Assembly (NCBI RefSeq): GCF_009192765.1
Contig: NZ_VOHQ01000005.1
Span: forward strand, 248,001-312,000
DNA length: 64,000 nt
DNA from: Agriterribacter humi
GTDB lineage: Bacteria > Bacteroidota > Bacteroidia > Chitinophagales > Chitinophagaceae
Reading direction: 5' to 3'
Positions 8,171 through 16,870 of this stretch are shown here, piece after piece (position 1 is the first letter of the stretch; every line of letters starts with the position of its first letter). The notes beneath the pieces are model-generated. The model did no database searches. It was not told the DNA's origin and saw only the letters and a program-made list of their open reading frames with translations. A program made the translations under genes and the position numbers.

Positions 8171-8947
8171 ATGATCACAAGAATATGGCATGGCAAAATT
8201 AAAACCGTGCAGGAACGCATGTACACGCAATATATAACAGATACAGGCATAAAAGATTACTTGAACACCGCCGGTAATATGGGTGTACAAATTCTGCAAA
8301 AAACAGAAGGAGATATAACGCACGTGTATACCGTAACGCAATGGAAAGACATGAAAAGTATTGAAGCGTTTGCAGGAAAAGACCTTGAGAAGGCGAAATA
8401 CTACGAAGAGGATGAAAAATATTTACTGGATGCCGAAGACTATGTTACGCATTATAAAAGCTATTCGTTTTCCAATACCAAAATCAACAGCTATATCCGC
8501 CAGTTTGAACAATTGTACAGCGGCGGAAGCTGGCAGGATGAAAGCTTTGAAGCAAAGCTGCAGGATTTAACTGAAGAGACAGCTTTTATGCGGCCCTTGC
8601 CGGGCATTCATTGCATTGCCGAAATAATGTGGCACAGCCTGTACTGGCGAATAGTATTGATTAAACGAATGGAAGGAAATTACGGTTACAGAGACGAAAC
8701 CGTTGATAAGTATAATTTTTTATCCATTGAAACTTTAAAGCAGAAAGGATGGAACAATTTGTGGAATGAATGGAAAGAAAGCCAGGAACAGATTATACAA
8801 TATCTTAAGGAAAAGACAGATCGTTATCCTGAAGAAAAAATCACCGGGAAAGATAGCCTTGAATATATAGTGGAAGGCATTATTCAGCACGATATTTATC
8901 ATCTGGGACAAATAGGGCTGGTTAAGAAAATAATGAGTCTAAAATAA
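8171..8947 (+). CDS. Fusion: ABM-like dimeric barrel domain + DinB-like domain
   Basis: The 258-residue protein has two parts. Residues 1 to about 95 (MITRIWHGKIK..., VTQWKDMKSIEAFAG) look like an antibiotic-biosynthesis-monooxygenase-type dimeric alpha/beta barrel. Residues about 105-258 are DinB-like, with MWHSLYW and the signature IQHDIYHLGQIGL, which supplies the metal-binding histidines. ABM-like proteins are often small stand-alone oxygenases or heme-degrading proteins; the joint function is unknown. A Crp/Fnr gene follows 106 bases downstream behind its own promoter. It is either a true fusion or a read-through of two formerly separate genes, but the reading frame is clean. Confidence 0.78.
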   Translation: MITRIWHGKIKTVQERMYTQYITDTGIKDYLNTAGNMGVQILQKTEGDITHVYTVTQWKDMKSIEAFAGKDLEKAKYYEEDEKYLLDAEDYVTHYKSYSFSNTKINSYIRQFEQLYSGGSWQDESFEAKLQDLTEETAFMRPLPGIHCIAEIMWHSLYWRIVLIKRMEGNYGYRDETVDKYNFLSIETLKQKGWNNLWNEWKESQEQIIQYLKEKTDRYPEEKITGKDSLEYIVEGIIQHDIYHLGQIGLVKKIMSLK

Positions 8948-9010
8948 TATTTTGTTTTAATAAGCGATATTTTATAAGGATAACATTTGATTTCATACCT
9001 GTTATAGTTT

Positions 9011-9018
9011 TAGATTTG
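9011..9018 (+). promoter_or_regulatory. -7 promoter element of the second Crp/Fnr gene (TAGATTTG)
   Basis: TAGATTTG matches TAnnTTTG exactly and lies 35 bases upstream of the ATG at 9054, leaving a short 5' leader. Confidence 0.45.
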
Positions 9019-9053
9019 CGATAATTGTTTTACTATTCACACAGGTACTCCGG

Positions 9054-9674
9054 ATGCTTACACATAAAATAAACCGCACATCATCTGAAAAAGCAAAACC
9101 GATTTATTCGCCGCTGGCGGATTTTATCAGGATGGTATATCCAATAGGAAAAAAAGCTGAGCAATACATTATACAAAATTCGTTTCATCAAAAAATAAGC
9201 AGGGGCAAATACCTTTTAAAAGCAGGTGAATTTTGCTCACATTATTATTATATACACAAAGGCGTTTTACGTGCTTTTATAAAAGAAGGCAATAAAGAGA
9301 TCACTACATGGATTAACCCCGAAAATGAAATCACTACCTCTATCCGGAGCATGTCACGCAGTGAACCATCACTGGAATATATACAAGCCCTGGAAAACAG
9401 CGATCTGTATGCAATATCTTTTGAAAGCCTGCAAAAGATGTATACGCTCTTTCCGGAAATGAATATAGTAGCGCGGATGCTGCTGGAAGAATACTATGCT
9501 GCATCCGAAGAAAGATCATACATTTCCAGGCTCCCCAGCGCTGAAAAAAGATACAGTCATTTCAATGCTACAAGGCCGGAGCTGGTAAACCGTATACCAC
9601 TCAAATATGTGGCCTCCTATCTTGGCATGTCGGAGGAAACGCTTAGCCGGCTCAGAGGCAAGAAAAGCATGTAG
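9054..9674 (+). CDS. Crp/Fnr-family transcriptional regulator
   Basis: The 206-residue protein has a cyclic-nucleotide-binding-like domain (SRGKYLLKAGEFCSHYYYIHKGVLRAFI pattern, about 49-80) and a C-terminal HTH (IPLKYVASYLGMSEETLSRLRGK, about 180-203). It resembles the short Bacteroidota Crp/Fnr group that lacks both Fe-S cysteines and clear cAMP contacts. It follows the ABM-DinB fusion gene and is a candidate regulator of it. The region 9675-9892 downstream holds no supported gene, only a 20-codon signal-peptide-like frame near 9738. Confidence 0.84.
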   Translation: MLTHKINRTSSEKAKPIYSPLADFIRMVYPIGKKAEQYIIQNSFHQKISRGKYLLKAGEFCSHYYYIHKGVLRAFIKEGNKEITTWINPENEITTSIRSMSRSEPSLEYIQALENSDLYAISFESLQKMYTLFPEMNIVARMLLEEYYAASEERSYISRLPSAEKRYSHFNATRPELVNRIPLKYVASYLGMSEETLSRLRGKKSM

Positions 9675-9892
9675 CCCGCACTGTTATATATTATTTTACC
9701 AATTGTTATTCCCCGGCCAAATAAAAAAGAGTAATGGTAATGAAATTTTTATTTGTAATATTGGGTATCTTTCTGCCTGGGCATACTCTAAAGTAAAAGC
9801 AGCAGGTTTTTAACTGTAGCTATACTTTGAAATTTCACACAACTGATAATAAATTCTTCTTACTATAACGCTCTAAATCAGATCATTTAAGT

Positions 9893-11629
9893 ATGGGAAA
9901 ACTCCAAATAAAAAAATCTTCCACTGTTCATGACGTAGTTATCATTGGTTCCGGAGCAGGAGGAGGAATGGCCGGACATTTTTTAGCCAATGCCGGTATT
10001 AAGGTGCTGATGCTGGAAGCGGGTCCTTTCTTTGATCCTGCCAAAGATTCACAGCAGTTTAAATGGCCATGGGAATCTCCGCGCCGTGGCGCCTCTACTG
10101 TTCGCCCATTTGGTGATTTTGATGCCGCTTACGGAGGATGGGAAATAGATGGTGAGCCATACACGCGAAAAAACAATACGGAGTTCGACTGGTTCCGTTC
10201 CAGGATGCTGGGTGGCAAAACCAATCACTGGGGCAGGATATCCTTACGCATGGGTCCCGAAGATTTCAGGCCTAAGGATGGCTTAACCGATGATTGGCCC
10301 TTTACCTACAATGACATCAAACCTTACTACGACAAGGTTGACCGCTTAATAGGGATTTATGGTACCGTTGAAGGTATAGAAAGCGAGCCCGACGGTATTT
10401 TCATGACACCTCCCAAACCCCGGCTCCCCGAATTATTCATAAAAAAATCGGCCGCCAAAGCAGGCGTAACGGTTATTGCAGGCAGAGGATCGGTAATTAC
10501 CGAACCCATACCCGGAAATAAAGACCGTCAACCCTGCTACTATTGCGGTCAATGCAGCCGCAGTTGCAAAACGTACGGCGATTTTTCCGCATCTTCCTGC
10601 CTGGTTATTCCTGCCATTAAAACGGGAAACTTAGAAGTAATTACCAATGCCATGGTAAGAGAAATACTTACCGATAAAAGCGGCCAGGCTACCGGTGTTT
10701 CTTATATTAACAAAGATGATATGCAGGAGTACCAGGTAAGCGCCAAAACGGTAGTGCTTGGTGCAAGCGCCTGCGAATCGGCACGTATATTACTAAATTC
10801 TAAGTCTGCCAGCCATCCCAATGGATTAGCCAATAACAGCGGCGTGGTGGGCAAATATCTCCATGATTCTACCGGCTCCAGTTTGTCTGGTTTTTTGCCG
10901 CAATTACTCGATCGTAAACGCTTTAATGAAGATGGTTCAGGAAGCATACATATTTACTCACCCTGGTGGTTAGACAATAAAAAACTGGATTTCCCAAGAG
11001 GTTACCATATTGAATATGGAGGCGGAATGAGAATGCCTTCCTATGGTTTTGAATCGGGTATACACCGGACAAACGGAAAGGTGCCCGGAAGAGATGGCAA
11101 ACCCAAACAAGCGGGCGGCTTTGGCGCATCACTAAAAGATGATTATCGCCGTTTTTATGGCACCCGTGTTGGCATGGCCGGAAGAGGCACTGCCATTGCA
11201 AGAAAAGAGAATTATTGTGAGATAGACCCCAATGTTGTTGACAAATTTGGGATACCCGTATTGCGTTTCAATTATACATGGAGCAATGAAGAAGTGAAGC
11301 AGGCCAAACACATGCAGGAAACCTTTCAGTCTATTATGCACGAGATGGATGCAATCGTTACATCAAGCCCGCATGGCCCCGAAGATAATTATGGATTAGA
11401 AGCGCCAGGCAGGATCATTCATGAAGTGGGCACCATAAGAATGGGAGATGATCCGAAAAAATCGGCCCTTAATAAATGGTGCCAGGCCCACGATTGCAAA
11501 AATTTATTTGTGGTAGATGCGGCGCCCTTTGTGCAGCAGGGAGATAAAAATGCCACCTGGACGATCCTTGCCTTATCGTTGCGTACAGCAGAATATATTC
11601 TTGAACAAAGAAAGAAATTAAACGTGTAA
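9893..11629 (+). CDS. GMC-family FAD oxidoreductase (sugar/alcohol dehydrogenase type)
   Basis: The 578-residue flavoprotein has the FAD dinucleotide motif VVIIGSGAGGGMAG (15-28), and a C-terminal GMC region with HEVGTIRMG and VVDAAPFVQQGDKNATWT, which carries the expected catalytic His/Asn neighbourhood. A Cys cluster C215-x2-C218-x2-C221-x3-C225 resembles the region that binds a 3Fe-4S cluster in FAD-glucose dehydrogenase catalytic subunits. It has no signal peptide of its own. The next gene, 23 bases on, encodes a gluconate 2-dehydrogenase subunit 3-like partner with a twin-arginine start. Together they suggest a periplasmic dye-linked-type dehydrogenase, substrate unknown. No cytochrome c subunit is present here. 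Confidence 0.92.
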   Translation: MGKLQIKKSSTVHDVVIIGSGAGGGMAGHFLANAGIKVLMLEAGPFFDPAKDSQQFKWPWESPRRGASTVRPFGDFDAAYGGWEIDGEPYTRKNNTEFDWFRSRMLGGKTNHWGRISLRMGPEDFRPKDGLTDDWPFTYNDIKPYYDKVDRLIGIYGTVEGIESEPDGIFMTPPKPRLPELFIKKSAAKAGVTVIAGRGSVITEPIPGNKDRQPCYYCGQCSRSCKTYGDFSASSCLVIPAIKTGNLEVITNAMVREILTDKSGQATGVSYINKDDMQEYQVSAKTVVLGASACESARILLNSKSASHPNGLANNSGVVGKYLHDSTGSSLSGFLPQLLDRKRFNEDGSGSIHIYSPWWLDNKKLDFPRGYHIEYGGGMRMPSYGFESGIHRTNGKVPGRDGKPKQAGGFGASLKDDYRRFYGTRVGMAGRGTAIARKENYCEIDPNVVDKFGIPVLRFNYTWSNEEVKQAKHMQETFQSIMHEMDAIVTSSPHGPEDNYGLEAPGRIIHEVGTIRMGDDPKKSALNKWCQAHDCKNLFVVDAAPFVQQGDKNATWTILALSLRTAEYILEQRKKLNV

Positions 11630-11652
11630 AAGCTTTATAATTTTATTATATT

Positions 11653-12282
11653 ATGAACAGACGCGAATCACTTAAGGCCATTGGCTTAACCGCTGTTTCA
11701 ACGGGCGTTTTATTGGAAGCCTGTAAAACCGATAATAAAAAAACAACGGCAGCTACGGCAACAACTGCTAATGACAACAATGCAGGGCGGGAAGCTTTTG
11801 AAGTAGAACGCAACAAAAAGCTGAACGAAGAGCGATTTTTCACTGATCATGAAATGCTCACTATTACCGCGCTTGCTGATATCATTATACCCAAAGATGA
11901 AAAATCCGGCAGCGCTTCAGATGCCAAAGTGCCGGAATTTATAGAATTCATTGTGAAAGATATTCCTTCGCACCAGGTTCCCATGCGCGGGGGATTAAGA
12001 TGGCTGGATATACAATGCCTGAACAGGTACAACAATACTTTTAAAGATACTACAGCAGAACAACAGCTCGAAATGGTGAACGATATTGCCTGGCCCGAAA
12101 ATGTAAAGCCCGGTATGGAACAGGGGGTTGCTTTTTTTAACCGCATGCGCGACCTTACAGCATCTGGTTTTTTTACCAGTGAAATGGGCGTAAAGGATCT
12201 GGGTTATGCTGGCAATATGCCCAACAAATGGGAAGGCGTGCCGGCAGATGTATTAAAACAATATGGTTTGGAGAATGTTTGA
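11653..12282 (+). CDS. Gluconate 2-dehydrogenase subunit 3-like protein, Tat-type signal
   Basis: The 209-residue protein begins MNRRESLKAIGLTAVSTGVL with an RR pair and ends that segment with LEAC (Cys24), so it is a candidate Tat substrate and lipoprotein. The mature part contains the subunit-3 pattern: FFTDHEMLTITALADIIIPKDEKSG, then PEFIEFIVKDIP. In related dehydrogenases the small subunit is required for export or maturation of the GMC subunit, which here has no signal peptide. It lies 23 bases downstream of the GMC gene and almost certainly in its operon. Confidence 0.88.
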   Translation: MNRRESLKAIGLTAVSTGVLLEACKTDNKKTTAATATTANDNNAGREAFEVERNKKLNEERFFTDHEMLTITALADIIIPKDEKSGSASDAKVPEFIEFIVKDIPSHQVPMRGGLRWLDIQCLNRYNNTFKDTTAEQQLEMVNDIAWPENVKPGMEQGVAFFNRMRDLTASGFFTSEMGVKDLGYAGNMPNKWEGVPADVLKQYGLENV

Positions 12283-12288
12283 TATTGA

Positions 12289-12400
12289 CATGAAAAGCAC
12301 CAAATAGCAAGCCATAAGAAACAAACCTGTCTGCCAGGGCAGATAAGATTCAAAATTCAATTCGAAATATGAAATCTGGCTTAAGTAGCCTGTAATGGTG
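12289..12400. repeat. Degenerate intergenic repeat with AAGAAACAAACCTGTCTGCC core
   Basis: Between convergent stops the sequence has GAAAAGCACCAA, then AAGAAACAAACCTG(T)CTGCC with a CTGCC-A-GGGCAG palindrome, then repeated TTCAAAATTCAATTCGAAAT words. The AAGAAACAAACCTGnCTGCC core recurs at 16490-16512, and the GAAAAGCACCAA word recurs in reverse complement near 29612-29624. No gene is supported. Confidence 0.55.
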
Positions 12401-12412
12401 TGCGCTGCAATG

Positions 12413-13411
12413 CTAAATCAAGGGCTGAAACCTGATCATCCGGTACTGTCCGTTAAAGCCCGGCAGTGCCAGGTGCTGGTTAACCCGGCGCTGGGATATG
12501 GAATAGTACTGGTGCCAGTGCCCGGCAAAAACTCCGGTCAGTTTTTTGGCTGCCATCACTTCTTTCACAAATGCCGCTGTTGAAGGTTGGTTACCTGCTG
12601 CTGACCAGCGTTCCCTGCGTTCGGTCTCATGATTTTTGTCGCTGGCCGCACCCCATCCGGGATGACCGCAACACATGCGCATGGATGACATATACAGGGG
12701 AATATGCACAAAAAGCGCAACGGGTTCGGATCGTTTAATCTGATCCCGGAAAAACGCCAGTTGTTCTTCATTTACCTGGTAGGTAGAATTATCAATAGTA
12801 ACCATATTAATGCCACCCACAATATCTGAGGAGTAAAACAGGTTGCTACCAGTATATAAAGGCTTAAGCCTTTTTTCGCACCATTCTTTTCGAAGTGCAT
12901 CTGAGGAACCTTTCATGCCTTCATAGTGCCAGTCGTGATTGCCTGCGGTATAAATATGAGGAATGCCGGCGCTTTCAACAGCCGAGCGTACAAATTCCAC
13001 AGCGGTCGCAGAAGGATAGTTAACAATATCACCCACCAGAGCGATCAAATCCACTTTTTCCTGCTTCGCCAACTGCATCATATCTATAAAACACTCCACA
13101 GTAGTTGTAGATTCGCCGGTTTTATAATGCTTAGGCTGCAAAAAAGCCCTGTTCATACGGGCACTGTATTGTTCATATTCGCGGTCGCTTTCATTGTCGC
13201 AACTGATATGGGTATCCGCTATCTGTAATACGGTTACTGGCGCAGGCAAGCCGGTTAATGATATGGTGGTTTGCATGGTATTGGTGTTGTGCACGCATTG
13301 CCAGGGTTCTTTGGGCGAAGCAGTAAAAGAAGACAATACGGGTAAACCAAGTGAAGCTCCTGCGCCAAGCGAAGTTTTGGTTATAAAAGACCGGCGGTTC
13401 ATGGAAGACAT
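12413..13411 (-). CDS. Exported calcineurin-like metallophosphoesterase
   Basis: The 332-residue protein starts with a twin-arginine-type signal (MNRRSFITKTSLGAGASLGL, from Met4; Met1 at 13411 is also possible). The two-metal phosphoesterase motifs follow in order: IADTHIS (DxH), VGDIV (GD), AGNHDW (GNHD) and FAGHWHQYY (GHxH). The metal-binding residues look complete. It hydrolyses a phosphate ester outside the cytoplasm, substrate unknown. The gene is divergent from the secreted esterase at 13669. It stands next to another twin-arginine protein (11653), but convergently, so they are not in one operon. Confidence 0.9.
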   Translation of the reverse strand: MSSMNRRSFITKTSLGAGASLGLPVLSSFTASPKEPWQCVHNTNTMQTTISLTGLPAPVTVLQIADTHISCDNESDREYEQYSARMNRAFLQPKHYKTGESTTTVECFIDMMQLAKQEKVDLIALVGDIVNYPSATAVEFVRSAVESAGIPHIYTAGNHDWHYEGMKGSSDALRKEWCEKRLKPLYTGSNLFYSSDIVGGINMVTIDNSTYQVNEEQLAFFRDQIKRSEPVALFVHIPLYMSSMRMCCGHPGWGAASDKNHETERRERWSAAGNQPSTAAFVKEVMAAKKLTGVFAGHWHQYYSISQRRVNQHLALPGFNGQYRMIRFQPLI

Positions 13412-13668
13412 AATAAAAGGTTTGTGTAAATAAAAAAATGAATGCTTGTCAGGTTATTCCTGCCGCGTTGTAAAACGAACAAAAAGAAAATTCCTGCAGG
13501 CAATCAATTTAAAAGTAATTATATTTCTGCATTCATTTGCTGCTTTCACAGATGAAGGTTACAGTATTCAATACCAATAGTCTAAAATATATAAGGAATG
13601 TTCTCCGGCCCCGGCACTACTCCTTATCTTTATTTTTTTATTTGTCTTTCATAACCACAGGTTTCAGC

Positions 13669-14868
13669 ATGAAGAAAATTTTTCTCTCTGGATTATTCTT
13701 ATCGGTTGCTTTTGCCTATGCGCAGCAAACAAGCGCACCCAATGCTCCATGGAATATAAAAAAACTATATCAAACGCCGCCTGTGCATGAAACAGATTGC
13801 TGCAGTGTGCCCGGCATACGATCTTTTTTTTATGAAGGAATTGTTTTTAAAACCAAACCAACAAAAGTGTTTGCTTATTATAAAGCACCCGGGGGAACTC
13901 CGCCTGAGGGCGGATGGCCGGCAGTGGTTTGTGTGCATGGCGGCGGTGGAATCGCATTTCCGGAATGGGTACAAGCCTGGGTAGATCGTGGCTATGCCGC
14001 TATCGCTATGGACCTGGAGGGGCATCTTCCTATAGGAGACTTTCCCAACCGCGAATGGCATGAACAGGCCGGACCACCCCGTATCACAACCTTTGGCGAT
14101 ATTGAGATTGCCGACAGGGAACAATGGTTCTATCATGCGGTAGCAGACGTGATCAGGGCTAATTCGTTACTGCGTTCTTTTCCTGAAATTAATCCCCAAA
14201 AAATCGGGGTGCACGGTATTTCATGGGGAGGAGTAATAACAGCCGCAGTAATGGGGTTGGATAATCGTTTCGCCTTTGCCGTGCCGGTATACGGTTGCGG
14301 CTTTTTGTACGAATCCACCGTTTCGAATTTTGAAAGATATTTTAAAGTGATGACGCCTGCCCAGTTAAATGCCTATAAAACCAAATGGGATCCTTCATTA
14401 TATATTCCTTCTTCTACCGTTCCAAGCCTATGGTATATTGGCAGCAACGATGGATCGTTTCCCTTAAATATATGGCAGCAATCGGTATCACTTGTTAAAG
14501 CAGCGCCACTGCTTTGCATACCAGTTACCAGCGAGCACGGACACATATGGAACCAGCCAGAAATATTTGCCTTTGCGGATATGATGGTAAAGAGTGGTAA
14601 AAAATTAATGCAAATCACTAACAACCCCATCCGAAAGAATATTGTTACGGCAAAAATTGTTTCTGAAACAACCCTAAGCAAAGCAGTATTGTGCTATACA
14701 GCCGATGCTGGTGTTTGGCAAAGCCGCAACTGGGTACAGGTACCAGCAACATTAAATAAAGACGTGGCATTGGCTGTTTTGCCGGGCGATGCAAAAGCAT
14801 ATTATTTCAATGTCACAGATGCTAATAATCTTCGCTTCAGCTCTGCGGTTACCATTATAGAAAAATGA
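13669..14868 (+). CDS. Secreted alpha/beta-hydrolase (acetyl-xylan-esterase/dienelactone-hydrolase-like)
   Basis: The 399-residue protein starts MKKIFLSGLFLSVAFAYAQ, a typical signal peptide. An in-frame start 44 codons upstream would bury it, so ATG 13669 is chosen. The hydrolase core shows the oxyanion loop VVCVHGGGGIAFPEWVQAW, the nucleophile elbow GISWGG, an acid-region strand (LWYIGSNDGSFP) and the catalytic-His candidate SEHGHIW. The last ~85 residues form a separate beta-rich domain. It likely cleaves esters on carbohydrates or other extracellular substrates. No polysaccharide-utilisation genes are adjacent. Confidence 0.86.
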   Translation: MKKIFLSGLFLSVAFAYAQQTSAPNAPWNIKKLYQTPPVHETDCCSVPGIRSFFYEGIVFKTKPTKVFAYYKAPGGTPPEGGWPAVVCVHGGGGIAFPEWVQAWVDRGYAAIAMDLEGHLPIGDFPNREWHEQAGPPRITTFGDIEIADREQWFYHAVADVIRANSLLRSFPEINPQKIGVHGISWGGVITAAVMGLDNRFAFAVPVYGCGFLYESTVSNFERYFKVMTPAQLNAYKTKWDPSLYIPSSTVPSLWYIGSNDGSFPLNIWQQSVSLVKAAPLLCIPVTSEHGHIWNQPEIFAFADMMVKSGKKLMQITNNPIRKNIVTAKIVSETTLSKAVLCYTADAGVWQSRNWVQVPATLNKDVALAVLPGDAKAYYFNVTDANNLRFSSAVTIIEK

Positions 14869-14887
14869 TGTGATAAAATATTTTGTA

Positions 14888-15364
14888 TCAGTTCTTTATC
14901 TTTAATGACCTCACAACTGGTTCAGGCAAAAACTGGGTGACATCTCCACCATTGCGAATTACATCTCTTACCAAAGTAGAAGCTACGGAAGTATATTGCG
15001 GAAGGCAGGTTAAAAAGATTGATTCTATCTCCGGGGTAAGGCTTCGGTTCATATCTGCAATTGCCTTTTCGTATTCAAAATCACTGACATAGCGAATGCC
15101 TCTTAAAATAAAATTCGCATTTACTTTCCGGCAGCACTCAACCGTTAATCCTTCATAAATAACCGCATCAACCTTATCTACATCTTTAAATATTTCCTTT
15201 ATCCACTGCAGGCGTTGCTCTTCCGAAAACATAGCGGTTTTATTTACATTCCGACCAATACCAATGAACAGCTTATCGAATAAATTGAGCGACCGGTTTA
15301 TAATATCTAAGTGACCAATGGTTATTGGGTCAAATGTTCCGGGAAATAAAGCAATGCGTTGCAT
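14888..15364 (-). CDS. coaD: Phosphopantetheine adenylyltransferase
   Basis: The enzyme transfers AMP from ATP to 4'-phosphopantetheine, giving dephospho-CoA, the penultimate step of CoA synthesis. Its 158 residues match the family. The nucleotidyltransferase motif is ALFPGTFDPITIGHLD (5-20), with TIGH as the T/HxGH element, and RGIRYVSDFEYE and QYTSVASTLVRD near the C-terminus are characteristic. The gene is convergent with the esterase and upstream of nothing obviously related; pyrB follows on the same strand after about 95 bases of repeat. Confidence 0.96.
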   Translation of the reverse strand: MQRIALFPGTFDPITIGHLDIINRSLNLFDKLFIGIGRNVNKTAMFSEEQRLQWIKEIFKDVDKVDAVIYEGLTVECCRKVNANFILRGIRYVSDFEYEKAIADMNRSLTPEIESIFLTCLPQYTSVASTLVRDVIRNGGDVTQFLPEPVVRSLKIKN

Positions 15365-15369
15365 ATATT

Positions 15370-15459
15370 TATTTGAGATTGGAAATTTAAAATTTGAGAT
15401 TTCCCGGCGTCCTCCCTACTCACTCAGTACTCCCCACTCCCTACTCACTACTTACCTTT
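15370..15459. repeat. Low-complexity 'CTCCCTACTCACT' repeats
   Basis: The spacer between coaD and pyrB has AAATTTGAGATTT-like words followed by iterated ACTCACT, CTCCC and CTACTCAC words. It resembles the degenerate decorations at other gene ends in this window and has no coding support. Confidence 0.45.
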
Positions 15460-16392
15460 TCAACTCACTTCCCTTCCCCCGGCTAATAAATACAATACCG
15501 CCATCCGGGTGGCTACACCGTTTTCTACCTGCTGTAAAATAATAGATTGTTTTGAATCGGCCACATCGCTGTCTAATTCAACCCCCCTGTTGATGGGGCC
15601 GGGATGCATGATCAGTATCTCTTTATTAAGTTCATCCAGCATTCTTTTATTAATGCCATAGGCGAGATTATATTCCCTGAGGGATGAGAACAACACCTGG
15701 TTCTGACGTTCCAATTGAATTCTCAATACATTCGCTACATCACACCATTTCAATGCGTTACGAACATTATATTCTACCCGTATATCGAATGCTTCCTTTA
15801 TATAAGGTGGAATGAGTGTGGGAGGTCCGGCGACCATCACTTCGGCGCCCATCTTTTTTAAAAGGTAAATATTACTAAGCGCCACCCTGGAATGCATGAT
15901 ATCACCGATAATAGCCACTTTCAAACCTTCCAGCTTTCCCTTGTGCTCCCGCATGGAAAAAGCATCCAGCAGGGCCTGGGTAGGATGTTCATTTATACCG
16001 TCGCCGGCATTTACAATAGCCGCCGGAATATGTTTTGCCAGAAAGTGAGGCGCTCCGCTGGCGCTATGCCGCATCACCACCATATCTACTTTCATAGAAA
16101 GAATATTGTTAACGGTATCCAGAAGCGTTTCACCTTTTGATACAGAAGAACCGCTGGCTGTAAAATTAATGGTATCGGCGCTCAGCCGCTTTTCCGCCAG
16201 TTCAAATGAAATACGGGTACGGGTAGAGCTTTCGTAAAAAAGGTTCACAATGGTTACATCCCTGAGCGTGGGTACCTTTTTAATGGGGCGCTGTAAAACT
16301 TCCTTGAATTGGGTGGCAGTATCTAAAATGAGTTGAATATCCGATGGAGTGAGGTCTCTAATGCCCAACAAATGTTTGGTGCTGAGTTGCAT
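15460..16392 (-). CDS. pyrB: Aspartate carbamoyltransferase catalytic subunit
   Basis: The enzyme forms N-carbamoyl-aspartate from carbamoyl phosphate and aspartate in de novo pyrimidine synthesis. Its 310 residues match the catalytic chain. The carbamoyl-phosphate motif is FYESSTRTRISFE (52-64, with S56-T-R-T-R60); HPTQALLDAF and HPGPINRGVE follow in the expected order. No pyrI regulatory chain is adjacent. A TAATTTCG near-match to the -7 element lies seven bases upstream of the start, similar to the arrangement at pyrE. Confidence 0.96.
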   Translation of the reverse strand: MQLSTKHLLGIRDLTPSDIQLILDTATQFKEVLQRPIKKVPTLRDVTIVNLFYESSTRTRISFELAEKRLSADTINFTASGSSVSKGETLLDTVNNILSMKVDMVVMRHSASGAPHFLAKHIPAAIVNAGDGINEHPTQALLDAFSMREHKGKLEGLKVAIIGDIMHSRVALSNIYLLKKMGAEVMVAGPPTLIPPYIKEAFDIRVEYNVRNALKWCDVANVLRIQLERQNQVLFSSLREYNLAYGINKRMLDELNKEILIMHPGPINRGVELDSDVADSKQSIILQQVENGVATRMAVLYLLAGGREVS

Positions 16393-16700
16393 TAGGGAGC
16401 GAAATTAAAGGATAGAGATTAAAGTGCAAAATCCGAAAGCAAAAAATCGGAAGAAATACAAAGAAACAAAAAGCCCAATCTCAAGAAACAAACCTGCCTG
16501 CCGGCAGGCAAGCCTGTCCGCATGATGGAAAAATTCAAACGCCAAATCCGGAGACTGAAAACCCGAAATCCGGGGCTGGCGATCAACTTTCAGGACAATT
16601 CAGCCTGTCGTTAGTAACACTTATACCTCAACACACCTCACAACCTTATACCTCATACCTTACACAACCTCAATACCTTATCTGACTGCTGATACCTGTT
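16393..16700. repeat. Dispersed intergenic repeat block upstream of rpmI
   Basis: This divergent spacer is filled with iterated words: AAATCCGAAA and AAATCGGAAG, AAGAAACAAACCTG with a palindromic CTGCCGGCAG (part of CTGCCTGCCGGCAGGCA), then CGAAATCCGG words, then repeated TATACCTCA/ACCTCAC words to about 16685. The AAGAAACAAACCTG(C/T)CTGCC core is shared with 12289-12400. No reading frame is supported. Confidence 0.6.
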
Positions 16701-16709
16701 CTGAAAAAG

Positions 16710-16742
16710 TTGTTTTCATATAAGATGTTTTATATACCTTTG
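16710..16742 (+). promoter_or_regulatory. Promoter of rpmI-rplT (TTG-N22-TACCTTTG)
   Basis: TTG at 16710-16712 and TACCTTTG at 16735-16742 form a two-part Bacteroidota promoter with a 22-base spacer. It starts a leader of about 120 bases before rpmI. Confidence 0.6.
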
Positions 16743-16745
16743 CAG

Positions 16746-16870
16746 CCCGTAAAAACGGGTGTGTTTGTTAAATGCTTTGCAGGAACAGGCACAAATTGCC
16801 CCAAAGGCTCCATAAGTGTTCCGTCTGTTCGGAACCGCCCCACGGGTATAACATAAATACTTTTACGCAT
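16746..16870 (+). promoter_or_regulatory. Structured 5' leader of the L35-L20 operon
   Basis: Two perfect hairpins are visible: CCCGT-AAAA-ACGGG (16746-16759) and GTTCCG-TCTGTT-CGGAAC (16818-16835). A CCCCACGGG stretch at 16838-16846 could pair back to the first hairpin. Ribosomal-protein operons with L20 are commonly autoregulated through leader RNA bound by L20, so this is a candidate control element. It does not match a leader class that I recognise. An ATG at 16772 is in frame with rpmI without a stop. Confidence 0.45.

Noticed and set aside
16772-16870. Longer in-frame start of rpmI at 16772
   Set aside because: L35 proteins begin MPKxKT; the 33 extra codons fall in a structured leader and resemble no protein.
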